Made by a program: the position numbers and the translations under genes. From positions 1-5,131 of the forward strand of contig JAGLNB010000088.1 in NCBI GenBank assembly GCA_023139715.1: DNA of 5,131 nt, given 5' to 3'. The stretch comes from Planctomycetota bacterium (lineage in GTDB: Bacteria > Planctomycetota > Phycisphaerae > Sedimentisphaerales > Anaerobacaceae). Positions 1 to 5,131 of the stretch are shown here, one piece after another (positions within the stretch are counted from its first letter, which is position 1; each line of letters begins with the position of its first letter). The notes below the pieces were generated by a model. It ran no database searches and was not told the origin of the DNA. It saw nothing but the letters and a program-made list of their open reading frames with translations.

Positions 1-21
1 GAAGTTTATTAGTAGTAATTC

Positions 22-56
22 AAAAGGCCTGTGCCATTCGGTGCAGGCCTTTTTTT
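22..56 (+). terminator. Rho-independent terminator of an upstream gene
   Basis: A 14-bp stem (22-35 with 40-53) closes a four-base ATTC loop. It is perfect apart from two adjacent G-U wobbles, and the T-tract runs from 50 to 56. This is a textbook intrinsic terminator for + strand transcription. It must end a gene lying left of the window, because the sigma gene starts only downstream. Bases 1-18 read in frame as three codons, then TAG TAG TAA, so the last codons of that gene may be visible, but too little is present to say. The four A's at the left foot of the stem give only a weak U-tract on the other strand. Confidence 0.88.
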
Positions 57-99
57 GTTCTCATATTTTGTATCCCATATATGCTGATTCAAATTTGGA

Positions 100-128
100 T
101 TGACCCCAACCGCTTAATCTGCGATTAT
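100..128 (+). promoter_or_regulatory. Predicted housekeeping-type promoter for the sigma/anti-sigma operon
   Basis: TTGACC (100-105) matches the -35 consensus at five of six bases. Exactly 17 bases later comes GATTAT (123-128), which matches the -10 consensus at four of six. A TG dinucleotide at 120-121 makes it an extended -10. Transcription would begin near 135, giving an untranslated leader of about 50 bases to the GTG at 187. It lies between the upstream terminator and the first gene, as expected. It is read by eye only, and sigma-70 consensus rules may be looser in this organism. Confidence 0.5.
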
Positions 129-141
129 CTACGTTTTTGTG

Positions 142-170
142 GGAACTTTTTATTACAGTTGGAAGTCTAA
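142..170 (+). promoter_or_regulatory. Possible ECF-type autoregulatory promoter
   Basis: GGAACTT at 142-148 followed by GTCTAA at 165-170 resembles promoters of RpoE-like ECF sigma factors, which have a GGAAC-type -35 and a TCTGA/TCTAA-type -10. The spacing to TCTAA is about one base longer than in the E. coli RpoE consensus. A start site around 176-178 would fall inside the ribosome binding site, leaving a very short leader, which argues against it. It could be chance, but it lies exactly where an autoregulated ECF gene would carry one. Confidence 0.25.
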
Positions 171-171
171 T

Positions 172-180
172 GGAGGAGAG
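172..180 (+). promoter_or_regulatory. Ribosome binding site that fixes the sigma factor start
   Basis: GGAGGAGAG (172-180) is a strong Shine-Dalgarno sequence, and its GGAGG core lies ten bases before the GTG at 187. The longer reading frame opens at another GTG (139), but that codon is only a few bases after the predicted transcription start and has no Shine-Dalgarno. The 16 extra residues it would add also do not look like part of an ECF sigma factor. The GTG at 187 is therefore the preferred start. Confidence 0.75.
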
Positions 181-186
181 AAGGAC

Positions 187-789
187 GTGACAGGAACGGT
201 CAATATCAATATTGACGATGCCGTACTCGTAGAGCAGGCTCAGCAGGGCTCCTCTGCAGCGATGGAACGTTTGATACTTAAATATCAGAACAGAATATAC
301 AATATTATCCTGAAAATATGTTCAAATCCTGAAGATGCGGCGGAACTTACTCAGGAAACGTTTGTCAAAGTAATGGAGAACATAAATAAATTTCAGGGCA
401 GAAGCGGATTTTATACGTGGATTTTTAGGATAGCTGTAAATCTTACGCTTAGCTATTGCAAACGAAATGTTAAACTTGGATTCGTTTCTCTTGATGCTGA
501 ATTGAATGACAATGGTTTGCATGCAAAAGGGGCACTTAGGGATATTTTAAGCGATAGAAATTCGCCAAGCCCTGATGTTGTTGCCCAAAACAGCGAATTG
601 TGTGAATTGGTTTTAAGGGCGTTAATGCGGCTTGATGCTTCGCAGAGGACAGTTGTTATTTTGCGGGATATTGAAGATATGAATTATGCTCAGATTGCAG
701 ATGTGCTTGATATTGAACTTGGCACGGTCAAGAGCCGATTAAGCAGGGCAAGAAACAATATAAGAGAAATTCTGGAGTCAGTTTTATAA
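187..789 (+). CDS. ECF-family RNA polymerase sigma factor (RpoE-like)
   Basis: An alternative sigma factor that would direct RNA polymerase to a small stress or envelope regulon. The protein is 200 residues from the GTG at 187, normal for group 4 (ECF) sigma factors. Region 2 spans about residues 26-94: the helix around E49-F59 (EDAAELTQETF) and the FYTWIFRIAVN segment (75-85) are the core-binding and -10 recognition signatures. A linker of about 50 residues follows. Region 4 (about 145-197) has the helix-turn-helix for -35 recognition, ending in GTVKSRLSRAR (179-189). Region 3 and the N-terminal region 1.1 are absent, as is usual for ECF factors. The stop codon shares its last base with the next gene's ATG, so the two are translationally coupled, the usual arrangement for a sigma factor and its anti-sigma. 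The family is certain; the ECF subgroup and the regulon are not visible. A start at 139 is possible but less likely. Confidence 0.95.
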   Translation: MTGTVNINIDDAVLVEQAQQGSSAAMERLILKYQNRIYNIILKICSNPEDAAELTQETFVKVMENINKFQGRSGFYTWIFRIAVNLTLSYCKRNVKLGFVSLDAELNDNGLHAKGALRDILSDRNSPSPDVVAQNSELCELVLRALMRLDASQRTVVILRDIEDMNYAQIADVLDIELGTVKSRLSRARNNIREILESVL

Positions 790-1826
790 TGAAGGAAAAT
801 CCAAATATTGATGAGCTGCTGACCGCTTTTATTGATGGCGAGCTTTCGACAAGGCAGCGAGTGGAAATGCAGCGAATGATTTCTCATGACGAGCAGCTTG
901 CAATTCGATTGCGGCAATTGCAGAATTGTAAAACACTGGTTGGTTCTTTGCCGCGCGAAGATGCGCCTGACGATATGGCCGAGCGAGTTCTCGCTTCGCT
1001 TGAAAGAAAGACATTACTTGGCCATCAAGCCGAGATTTCCAGCCATAGTCAGGGGAGACGTCATCTTTTAATGCGAAAATTTGCCACTGCAGCTGCTATG
1101 ATAATTCTTATGGCTGCTTTTGCGGCGGTTGTTTACACAATAATTGCACCGGATGGCAGTGTTAACAGAACAGCTGATATAGTTGATAATTGGCAGCAGC
1201 CGGCTGTTGTTGCTGAGGTAGAAAAACCAGAGCCGATTGTCGAAGCAGCTGTTGCCGAACCGAGCGTTGAAATTAATACTGATGAAAATATTTTTTATGG
1301 CAGTCTTAAATTAAAAACGGCGAGTGCAGATGCGGTTAATGCTGTTATTCAAAAGGCAATCGAAAATAGCGGTTTGGTTAAAACGGCCAAGCCGGTTGTA
1401 TCTCAACAGGTTAATGGTAAGTATGCGGTAAGCGGCAGCCGAATAGCTGTTAGCAGATTGCTGGAAGATTTGGAAAATATCTGGAATAGACTGGATTCGG
1501 CGACTTTGTTTGTCAATTTGAATGAAGCCAGCGACCAGATGGTAGTAAAGGAAATTGCTATTAGGCAGATAATGGAAATCGTCAATTGTGCCGAGCTTAA
1601 TGGGCGAGCTAAACTCGCCAGAGATTTTTCGATTTTAAATAATATAGCTGCCTCTTTGCCGGGCAGAGAAATGTTAGCTATGGTTGACAATCAGTCCGGC
1701 GAATTAATCTCAATACCCAGACCGGTTTTAACTTCTGCAAAAGGTAAAGCAGTTTTAGTGCCGCAGGAAAATTCAGCGGAAAATCAACAGGTTAATTTAA
1801 CCATTGAAATAATAAGCAGTAAATAA
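789..1826 (+). CDS. Membrane-bound anti-sigma factor with a large extracytoplasmic domain
   Basis: Probable partner that holds the preceding ECF sigma factor inactive at the membrane. The N-terminus (about 1-75) has the short helical pattern of anti-sigma domains, including LLTAFIDGELSTRQR near residue 10. It lacks the His-x3-Cys-x2-Cys zinc motif; the only cysteines are C47 and C267, so it belongs with non-zinc types. A single hydrophobic segment (about 98-119), preceded by Arg/Lys-rich residues, should place the N-terminus in the cytoplasm. A proline- and acid-rich linker (about 130-165) leads to an extracytoplasmic region of about 180 residues with mixed alpha/beta character, which I do not recognise. 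The gene overlaps the sigma stop by one base and has a GGAG at 774-777, 11 bases before its ATG. The role rests mainly on position and topology; the N-terminal similarity is supportive. Its signal is unknown. Confidence 0.82.
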   Translation: MKENPNIDELLTAFIDGELSTRQRVEMQRMISHDEQLAIRLRQLQNCKTLVGSLPREDAPDDMAERVLASLERKTLLGHQAEISSHSQGRRHLLMRKFATAAAMIILMAAFAAVVYTIIAPDGSVNRTADIVDNWQQPAVVAEVEKPEPIVEAAVAEPSVEINTDENIFYGSLKLKTASADAVNAVIQKAIENSGLVKTAKPVVSQQVNGKYAVSGSRIAVSRLLEDLENIWNRLDSATLFVNLNEASDQMVVKEIAIRQIMEIVNCAELNGRAKLARDFSILNNIAASLPGREMLAMVDNQSGELISIPRPVLTSAKGKAVLVPQENSAENQQVNLTIEIISSK

Positions 1827-1860
1827 TTTGGTTGACTACTATTGCTGCTTTGTTTTTTTT
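1814..1860 (+). terminator. Probable terminator of the sigma/anti-sigma operon
   Basis: A 9-bp stem with one G-U wobble (1814-1822 with 1842-1850) closes a 19-base loop, followed by eight T's at 1853-1860. The left arm includes the last codons of the anti-sigma gene. The right arm and the T-run lie inside the 3' end of the convergent zinc-ribbon gene, where they encode its final Lys and Gln codons. The loop is long and the stem AT-rich, so efficiency may be modest. On the - strand the same hairpin is not followed by a good U-tract, so it is a poor terminator for the chaperone operon. Confidence 0.45.
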
Positions 1861-2180
1861 GTGTTTTTGGTTTCCGATTTTTTCGCAGCAGCGTGGGGAT
1901 TTGAGTCCTGCGTTTTGACTTCTTTTTTTTCAGTTTTTTTAGCGTCTGTATTTTCTTTAGCGGGTTTTTCGTTATTTGCACTTTTTTTATAGCCGTCGCT
2001 TCTGTAATCGGTTTGGTAAAAACCGCTGCCTTTGAAAATTACTCCTGAGCCGGCTCCGATTAATCTTTTCAGTTTCAGTTTTTTACATTCGGGACATTTA
2101 CGCAGGGGTTTGGCGACGATTGATTGGAACTGCTCGAATTTGCATCCGCAATTTTCGCATATGTAATCGTAAGTGGGCAT
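1839..2180 (-). CDS. FmdB-family zinc-ribbon protein with lysine-rich tail
   Basis: A small protein of 113 residues. It opens with the family hallmark MPTYDYICENCG and has two cysteine pairs (C8/C11 and C29/C32) that should bind one zinc. The GSGFYQTDYR segment (51-60) is also typical of the FmdB / putative regulatory zinc-ribbon family. From about residue 64 the protein is low-complexity, rich in Lys, Glu, Thr and Asn, and probably disordered. The family was named from the methylotroph formamidase cluster and suspected to be regulatory, but no general biochemical role is established. It is the last gene of the chaperone cluster, 24 bases after grpE, so it is probably co-transcribed. The ATG has no clear Shine-Dalgarno, only AT-rich sequence. 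Identity with the family is secure; function is not. Confidence 0.92.
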   Translation of the reverse strand: MPTYDYICENCGCKFEQFQSIVAKPLRKCPECKKLKLKRLIGAGSGVIFKGSGFYQTDYRSDGYKKSANNEKPAKENTDAKKTEKKEVKTQDSNPHAAAKKSETKNTKKTKQQ

Positions 2181-2204
2181 TTTTAATTCTTAATGTTTAA
2201 TTAA

Positions 2205-2768
2205 CTATTGGTTGTCTTCTGTTTCTTTGGAGCTTTCTTCATCTTGTGGCAGCTTATTAACGATTACTTTGCTCGGCCGAATTACTCTATCCTTAATCCT
2301 ATAGCCCTTTTGGAACTCTTCCAATATGATATTATCCGGCTGCTCCGAATCTGTCTTTTGCATAACGGCCTGATGAGTAGCCGGGTCGAAATTTTCGCCG
2401 GCTGCTTTTATCTGCTCTGCGCCGTGTGATTTCAAAACATCGAGCATCTGGTCGTAAACAATCTGAATACCTTTAAGCAGTGCTTCGGTATTTTCAGTCG
2501 CATCGCCATTTTGCAGCGTATGTTCAAAATTATCCAGAACAGGAAGCAGTGTTTTAATTATGGATTCTTTTTCATACGCTATGCTTTCAGCTATTTGCCT
2601 TGGCGCACGTTTTTGGAAATTTGCATAATCGGCACTTACCCGCTGCAATTTTCCGAGCAGTTCATCTTTTTCTTTTTGCAGAATATCGATTTGCTGCTCA
2701 AAGTTTTCTTTGTTTTTGGCTTTATGTTTTTCTTTTTTATCTTTCATTTTGTTTTCGTTTTTTGTCAT
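2205..2768 (-). CDS. grpE: GrpE, nucleotide exchange factor for DnaK
   Basis: Cytoplasmic cochaperone that opens the DnaK nucleotide pocket, releasing ADP so that ATP can bind and the client is freed. The protein has 187 residues from the ATG at 2768. A charged, Lys-rich N-terminus leads into the long coiled-coil helix used for dimerisation (about 22-75). Family signatures follow in order: RVSADYANFQKR (43-54), LLPVLDNFEHTL (74-85), GENFDPATHQAV (124-135) and GYRIKDRVIRPSKVIVNK (155-172), the last two from the beta domain that contacts DnaK. The tail is acidic. A GTG at 2789 would add seven residues and a later ATG at 2747 would remove seven; none of the three has a convincing Shine-Dalgarno, so the start is uncertain. 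The gene lies between dnaJ and the zinc-ribbon gene on the same strand. Confidence 0.95.
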   Translation of the reverse strand: MTKNENKMKDKKEKHKAKNKENFEQQIDILQKEKDELLGKLQRVSADYANFQKRAPRQIAESIAYEKESIIKTLLPVLDNFEHTLQNGDATENTEALLKGIQIVYDQMLDVLKSHGAEQIKAAGENFDPATHQAVMQKTDSEQPDNIILEEFQKGYRIKDRVIRPSKVIVNKLPQDEESSKETEDNQ

Positions 2769-2772
2769 TGTT

Positions 2773-2781
2773 ATTATACCA
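2773..2781 (-). promoter_or_regulatory. Possible extended -10 element just ahead of grpE
   Basis: On the - strand the bases TGG followed by a perfect TATAAT (2778 down to 2773) form an extended -10 motif. No -35 match exists at 16-18 bases; a TTGAGC lies 21 bases upstream, which is too far. Transcription would start at about 2766, essentially on the grpE ATG, implying a leaderless message or use of the ATG at 2747. It may be a chance match in AT-rich sequence. If real, it would give grpE and the zinc-ribbon gene an internal promoter independent of dnaJ. Confidence 0.25.
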
Positions 2782-2855
2782 GAGGCCACTAAAAATTATG
2801 CTCAAAAACATTGATAGTCGCCAGTTCCGTGCGAATTTATTTAAGACTGCTAGTA

Positions 2856-3989
2856 TTAGTTGTTACCAAAATATTTTTTTAATTTATCCATAAAGCCGGT
2901 AGATTTCGGAGAAACAGTTTTGTTTTCAGCTTTTGCAAATTCCTCGAGCAGTTCTCTTTGCTTTGCGTTTAGTTTTGCAGGTGTTTCGATAGTAACTTGT
3001 ACGAGCTGGTCGCCGCTTCTGCCGGTTCGTATATCCGGCAATCCCTGACCTTTTATTCTGAATATATTTCCATATTGTGTTCCAGCTGGAATTTTCAGTT
3101 TTTTTGTTCCATCCAAACTCGGTACATCAATAGTTGTTCCAAGTGTCGCCTGCGTAAAGCTGATAGGAACAAGAGCTACAAGATTATTTCCATCTCTTTG
3201 CAGAAATTCGTGCGGCTTAATTCTCACATAGCAGTACAAATCACCTCTTGGCCCGCCGTGCTGGCCGGGTTCACCTTCGCTGGAAACTCTTATTCCCTGA
3301 CCTTCGTGAACGCCGGCTGGAATTTTGATTTTAACAACCCTTTTCTTTGGCACTTTTCCTGTGCCTCTGCATTTTTTACAATGGGTTTTAATTACTTTTC
3401 CAGTTCCTCGGCATTGCGGACAAGATGAGAGCATCTGAAAGAAACCGCCGCCTCTACTGACCTGGCCGCTTCCTTTGCAGGTTGGGCATTGGCTGGGCTT
3501 TGTTCCCTTTGCGCAGCCGCTTCCGCCGCATTCGCCGCAGTTGTCCTGGCGAGTAAACTCGATAGTTTTTTCAGCGCCTTTTGCAATGTCGTTTAGCGTT
3601 AGCTCAACCGAAGTTTCCAAATCGTAGCCGCGAGTTGCCCGGTTTTGATGGGCAGAGCGTCTGCTGTGAGAGCCGCCAAAAACTCCGCCGAACAAATTAT
3701 CCAAATCGAACATTCCGAAAATATCTTCAACGTTCATTCTCGAAAAGTCGTGCATTCCAGCCCCGGATAAACCCTGATGGCCGAACTGGTCATAACGTTT
3801 TCGTTTTTCGCCGTCGCTTAAAACTTCATAGGCCTCGGCGCATTCTTTGAATTTATTTTCAGCTTCTTTATCTCCGGAATTTTTGTCGGGATGATATTTC
3901 ATCGCCAAACGCCGGTAAGCCCGCTTAATATCGTCAGCCGATGCGGTCTTATTAATTCCCAAAACTTCGTAATAGTCGCGTTTATCCAT
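2856..3989 (-). CDS. dnaJ: DnaJ, type I Hsp40 cochaperone
   Basis: Delivers unfolded proteins to DnaK and stimulates its ATP hydrolysis. The protein has 377 residues, the normal length for a full type I DnaJ. The J domain (about 4-70) carries the essential HPD tripeptide at 33-35. A Gly/Phe-rich linker (about 73-107) follows, with repeated DIFGMF and LFGGVFGG segments. The zinc domain (151-211) has all four CxxCxGxG repeats, beginning at C151, C168, C190 and C204, so two zinc sites should form. The C-terminal substrate-binding and dimerisation domains (about 215-340) are intact. The ATG at 3989 gives the canonical MDKRDYYEVLG start. There is no Shine-Dalgarno; a 7-base tandem repeat ends four bases before the ATG. 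The gene lies between groEL and grpE on the same strand, as expected for a folding operon. Confidence 0.98.
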   Translation of the reverse strand: MDKRDYYEVLGINKTASADDIKRAYRRLAMKYHPDKNSGDKEAENKFKECAEAYEVLSDGEKRKRYDQFGHQGLSGAGMHDFSRMNVEDIFGMFDLDNLFGGVFGGSHSRRSAHQNRATRGYDLETSVELTLNDIAKGAEKTIEFTRQDNCGECGGSGCAKGTKPSQCPTCKGSGQVSRGGGFFQMLSSCPQCRGTGKVIKTHCKKCRGTGKVPKKRVVKIKIPAGVHEGQGIRVSSEGEPGQHGGPRGDLYCYVRIKPHEFLQRDGNNLVALVPISFTQATLGTTIDVPSLDGTKKLKIPAGTQYGNIFRIKGQGLPDIRTGRSGDQLVQVTIETPAKLNAKQRELLEEFAKAENKTVSPKSTGFMDKLKKYFGNN

Positions 3990-3993
3990 AATT

Positions 3994-4021
3994 TCGTATA
4001 TCGTATATCGTATATCGTATT
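3994..4021. repeat. 7-base tandem repeat in the groEL-dnaJ spacer
   Basis: Four head-to-tail copies of TCGTATA on the + strand start at 3994, 4001, 4008 and 4015. The first three are exact and the fourth ends in T instead of A. A further degenerate stretch continues to 4030. Seen from the dnaJ strand, the unit is TATACGA and the array ends four bases before the dnaJ ATG, where a ribosome binding site would normally lie. Confidence 0.9.
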
Positions 4022-4067
4022 GTATCGTACCCTGAATTTTTGGTTACGCAATACGCATCACGTACGA
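4008..4067. repeat. Imperfect inverted repeat filling the groEL-dnaJ spacer
   Basis: CGTATTG (4016-4022) is the exact complement of CAATACG (4049-4055). Inside it, GTACC (4026-4030... by position 4027-4031 when read with its flanking C) faces GGTTAC (4042-4047) with one bulged T. Outside it, TCGTA (4008-4012) faces TACGA (4063-4067) across an asymmetric internal loop. The central loop is AT-rich (CTGAATTTTT). No T-tract follows on either strand, so it is not a standard terminator. Its left arm overlaps the tandem repeat, suggesting that repeat and palindrome are one element. Whether copies exist elsewhere cannot be seen here. Confidence 0.6.
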
Positions 4068-4072
4068 CGAAC

Positions 4073-5131
4073 CTATCTTACTGAAGCATGTATCGGTTCA
4101 GCGTCTTCATCTTTCAAATCGGTTATCAGCACGTTGGTTGTCAGCATAAGAGCAGCCACCGAGCCGGCTGTCTCAAGTGCAATTCTCGCAACTTTAGCCG
4201 GGTCAATAATGCCTGCTTTTAGCATATCCACAAACTGGCCAGTCCTTGCATCATAGCCGATTTTTTTATCATTCTCTATTTTTTCTAAAAGCTTTGCAAC
4301 GATTACATCGCCATGCTCTCCGCAATTATCCACGATTTGAGTTGCCGGAGCTTTAAGAGCTTTTGCCAAAATATCAAAACCAATTTTTTCATCACCTTTA
4401 ACTTTTGCTTTTGCCTTTTCGACCGTAGCTATGGCGTGCAGGAAAATCAGGCCGCCTCCAACTACTACGCCTTCCTGGGCTGCAGCTCTCGTTGCGTGAA
4501 GGGCATCTTCCAATAAATCTTTTCGCTCTTTCATTTCGGTTTCGGTTGGCGAACCGGCTTTAATAACTGCAACACCGCCAGCCAATTTGGCAAGACGTTC
4601 CTGGAGTTTTTCTTTATCGTAATTGCTCGTCGATTTTTCGATTTGCGAGCGAATCTGTTCGCAGCGAGCAGTAATATCTTTTTTCTTTCCAGCCACTTCA
4701 ATGATTGTTGTGTTTTCTTTCCCTGCTATGATTTTTTTGGCCTGACCGAGCTGTGAAAGCTCAACTGTTTCAAGTTTAATTCCCAAATCTTCTGAAATTA
4801 CTTTGGCTCCTGTTAGAACGGCAATATCTTCGAGCATTGCCTTTCTGCGGTCGCCAAAACCAGGTGCTTTTACAGCACAAACTTTTAATACGCCCTGAAG
4901 ACGGTTAATCACAAGAGCTGCCAGTGCATCACCTTCAACATCTTCTGCAATAATCAACAATGGCTTTCCAGTGCCGGCCGTTTTTTCCAGCAGTGGCACT
5001 AAATCGCGAACGTTGGAAATTTTCTTTTCGTGCAGCAGAATATAAGCATCTTCAAGAACAGCTTCAAGCGTAACTGAATCGGTCATAAAATACGGGGAAA
5101 TGTATCCTTTGTCGAATTGCATACCTTCGAC
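4073..5131 (-). CDS. groEL: GroEL (Hsp60) chaperonin, C-terminal part, cut by window edge
   Basis: ATP-driven folding chamber subunit acting with GroES in the cytoplasm. The visible 352 residues begin at VEGMQFDKGYISPYF, matching E. coli GroEL from about residue 190, so roughly the first 190 residues lie beyond the window; the internal ATG at 5122 is not the start. Visible parts are the apical domain (KPLLIIAEDVEGDALAALV; APGFGDRRKAML) and the returning intermediate and equatorial segments (YDKEKLQERLAKLAGGVAVIK; EDALHATRAA with the catalytic Asp equivalent to E. coli D398; EGVVVGGG; AGIIDPAKV). The protein ends in KDEDAEPIHASVR and lacks the Gly-Gly-Met repeat tail of most bacterial GroELs. 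It is the first visible gene of the chaperone cluster, 83 bases before dnaJ. The start, and whether groES lies upstream, cannot be seen. Confidence 0.97.
   Translation of the reverse strand, partial: VEGMQFDKGYISPYFMTDSVTLEAVLEDAYILLHEKKISNVRDLVPLLEKTAGTGKPLLIIAEDVEGDALAALVINRLQGVLKVCAVKAPGFGDRRKAMLEDIAVLTGAKVISEDLGIKLETVELSQLGQAKKIIAGKENTTIIEVAGKKKDITARCEQIRSQIEKSTSNYDKEKLQERLAKLAGGVAVIKAGSPTETEMKERKDLLEDALHATRAAAQEGVVVGGGLIFLHAIATVEKAKAKVKGDEKIGFDILAKALKAPATQIVDNCGEHGDVIVAKLLEKIENDKKIGYDARTGQFVDMLKAGIIDPAKVARIALETAGSVAALMLTTNVLITDLKDEDAEPIHASVR

Noticed and set aside
1..18. Possible last codons of an upstream gene followed by consecutive in-frame TAG TAG TAA.
   Set aside because: Only three codons would be visible, so neither the frame nor the gene can be supported, although the terminator after it implies an upstream gene.
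139..186. Longer start of the sigma gene at the GTG at 139.
   Set aside because: It has no Shine-Dalgarno, is almost at the predicted transcription start, and adds residues unlike the family; the GTG at 187 has a strong GGAGGAGAG ahead of it.
1603..1619. Perfect 6-bp hairpin (GGCGAG/CTCGCC, five-base loop) with T-rich sequence after it inside the anti-sigma gene.
   Set aside because: It lies mid-gene, the T-run starts several bases after the stem, and the reading frame continues intact for another 200 bases, so an internal terminator is unlikely.
2790..2855. The dnaJ-grpE gap, checked for a CIRCE heat-shock operator, terminator or small RNA.
   Set aside because: No CIRCE inverted repeat (TTAGCACTC/GAGTGCTAA) is present here or in the other spacers, and only very short inverted repeats without a T-tract were seen.
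2511..2893. Two + strand open frames with hydrophobic, Phe-rich products opposite grpE.
   Set aside because: They are the complement of the Lys/Glu-rich grpE coding strand, which yields Phe- and Leu-rich shadow translations; they have no ribosome binding site and overlap a certain gene.
2997..3850. Several open frames antisense to or out of frame with dnaJ, including one with many Ala residues at 3392-3586.
   Set aside because: The dnaJ frame is unambiguous and intact over the whole stretch, and none of the shadow products resembles a known protein.
1..5131. CRISPR arrays, tRNA or rRNA genes, insertion sequences, toxin-antitoxin or phage genes.
   Set aside because: No direct repeats with regular spacers, tRNA-like folds, transposase motifs or phage-type proteins were seen; the only tandem array (3994-4021) has 7-base units without spacers.

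Overview
This window looks like ordinary bacterial chromosome with moderate to low GC content. The best guess is a planctomycete, possibly of the Phycisphaerae/Sedimentisphaerales type. That guess rests on the groEL-dnaJ-grpE-fmdB gene order, on the ECF sigma/anti-sigma pair, and on the scarcity of Shine-Dalgarno sequences in front of the chaperone genes. It is an inference from gene order and protein character, not a database result.

Layout. Positions 1-138 hold no gene that can be supported. They contain a strong intrinsic terminator (22-56), presumably ending a gene to the left of the window, and a good extended -10 promoter (100-128). On the + strand, 187-789 encodes an ECF-type RNA polymerase sigma factor. 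Its stop codon overlaps by one base the start of 789-1826, which encodes a single-pass membrane protein with the architecture of its anti-sigma factor. A stem-loop with a T-run (1814-1860) follows.

The rest is on the - strand and converges on the sigma operon. Read in the direction of transcription it is: the C-terminal two thirds of a GroEL chaperonin (4073-5131, cut by the window edge), an 83-base spacer filled with short repeats, dnaJ (2856-3989), grpE (2205-2768) and a small FmdB-type zinc-ribbon protein with a lysine-rich tail (1839-2180). All four genes point the same way. The gaps are 83, 87 (66 if grpE starts at the upstream GTG) and 24 bases.

How the genes work together. DnaJ delivers unfolded clients to DnaK and stimulates its ATPase. 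GrpE is the nucleotide exchange factor that resets DnaK, and GroEL folds released clients. The cluster is therefore a protein-folding operon; dnaK and groES are not in view. The sigma/anti-sigma pair is a separate transcription unit that probably senses an envelope or redox signal through its extracytoplasmic domain. Nothing in the sequence proves that it controls the chaperones.

I found no clear novel system. The points most worth a second look are the 7-base tandem repeat plus imperfect palindrome sitting directly in front of dnaJ, the GroEL C-terminus without a GGM tail, the uncharacterised extracytoplasmic domain of the anti-sigma factor, and a possible autoregulatory ECF promoter.
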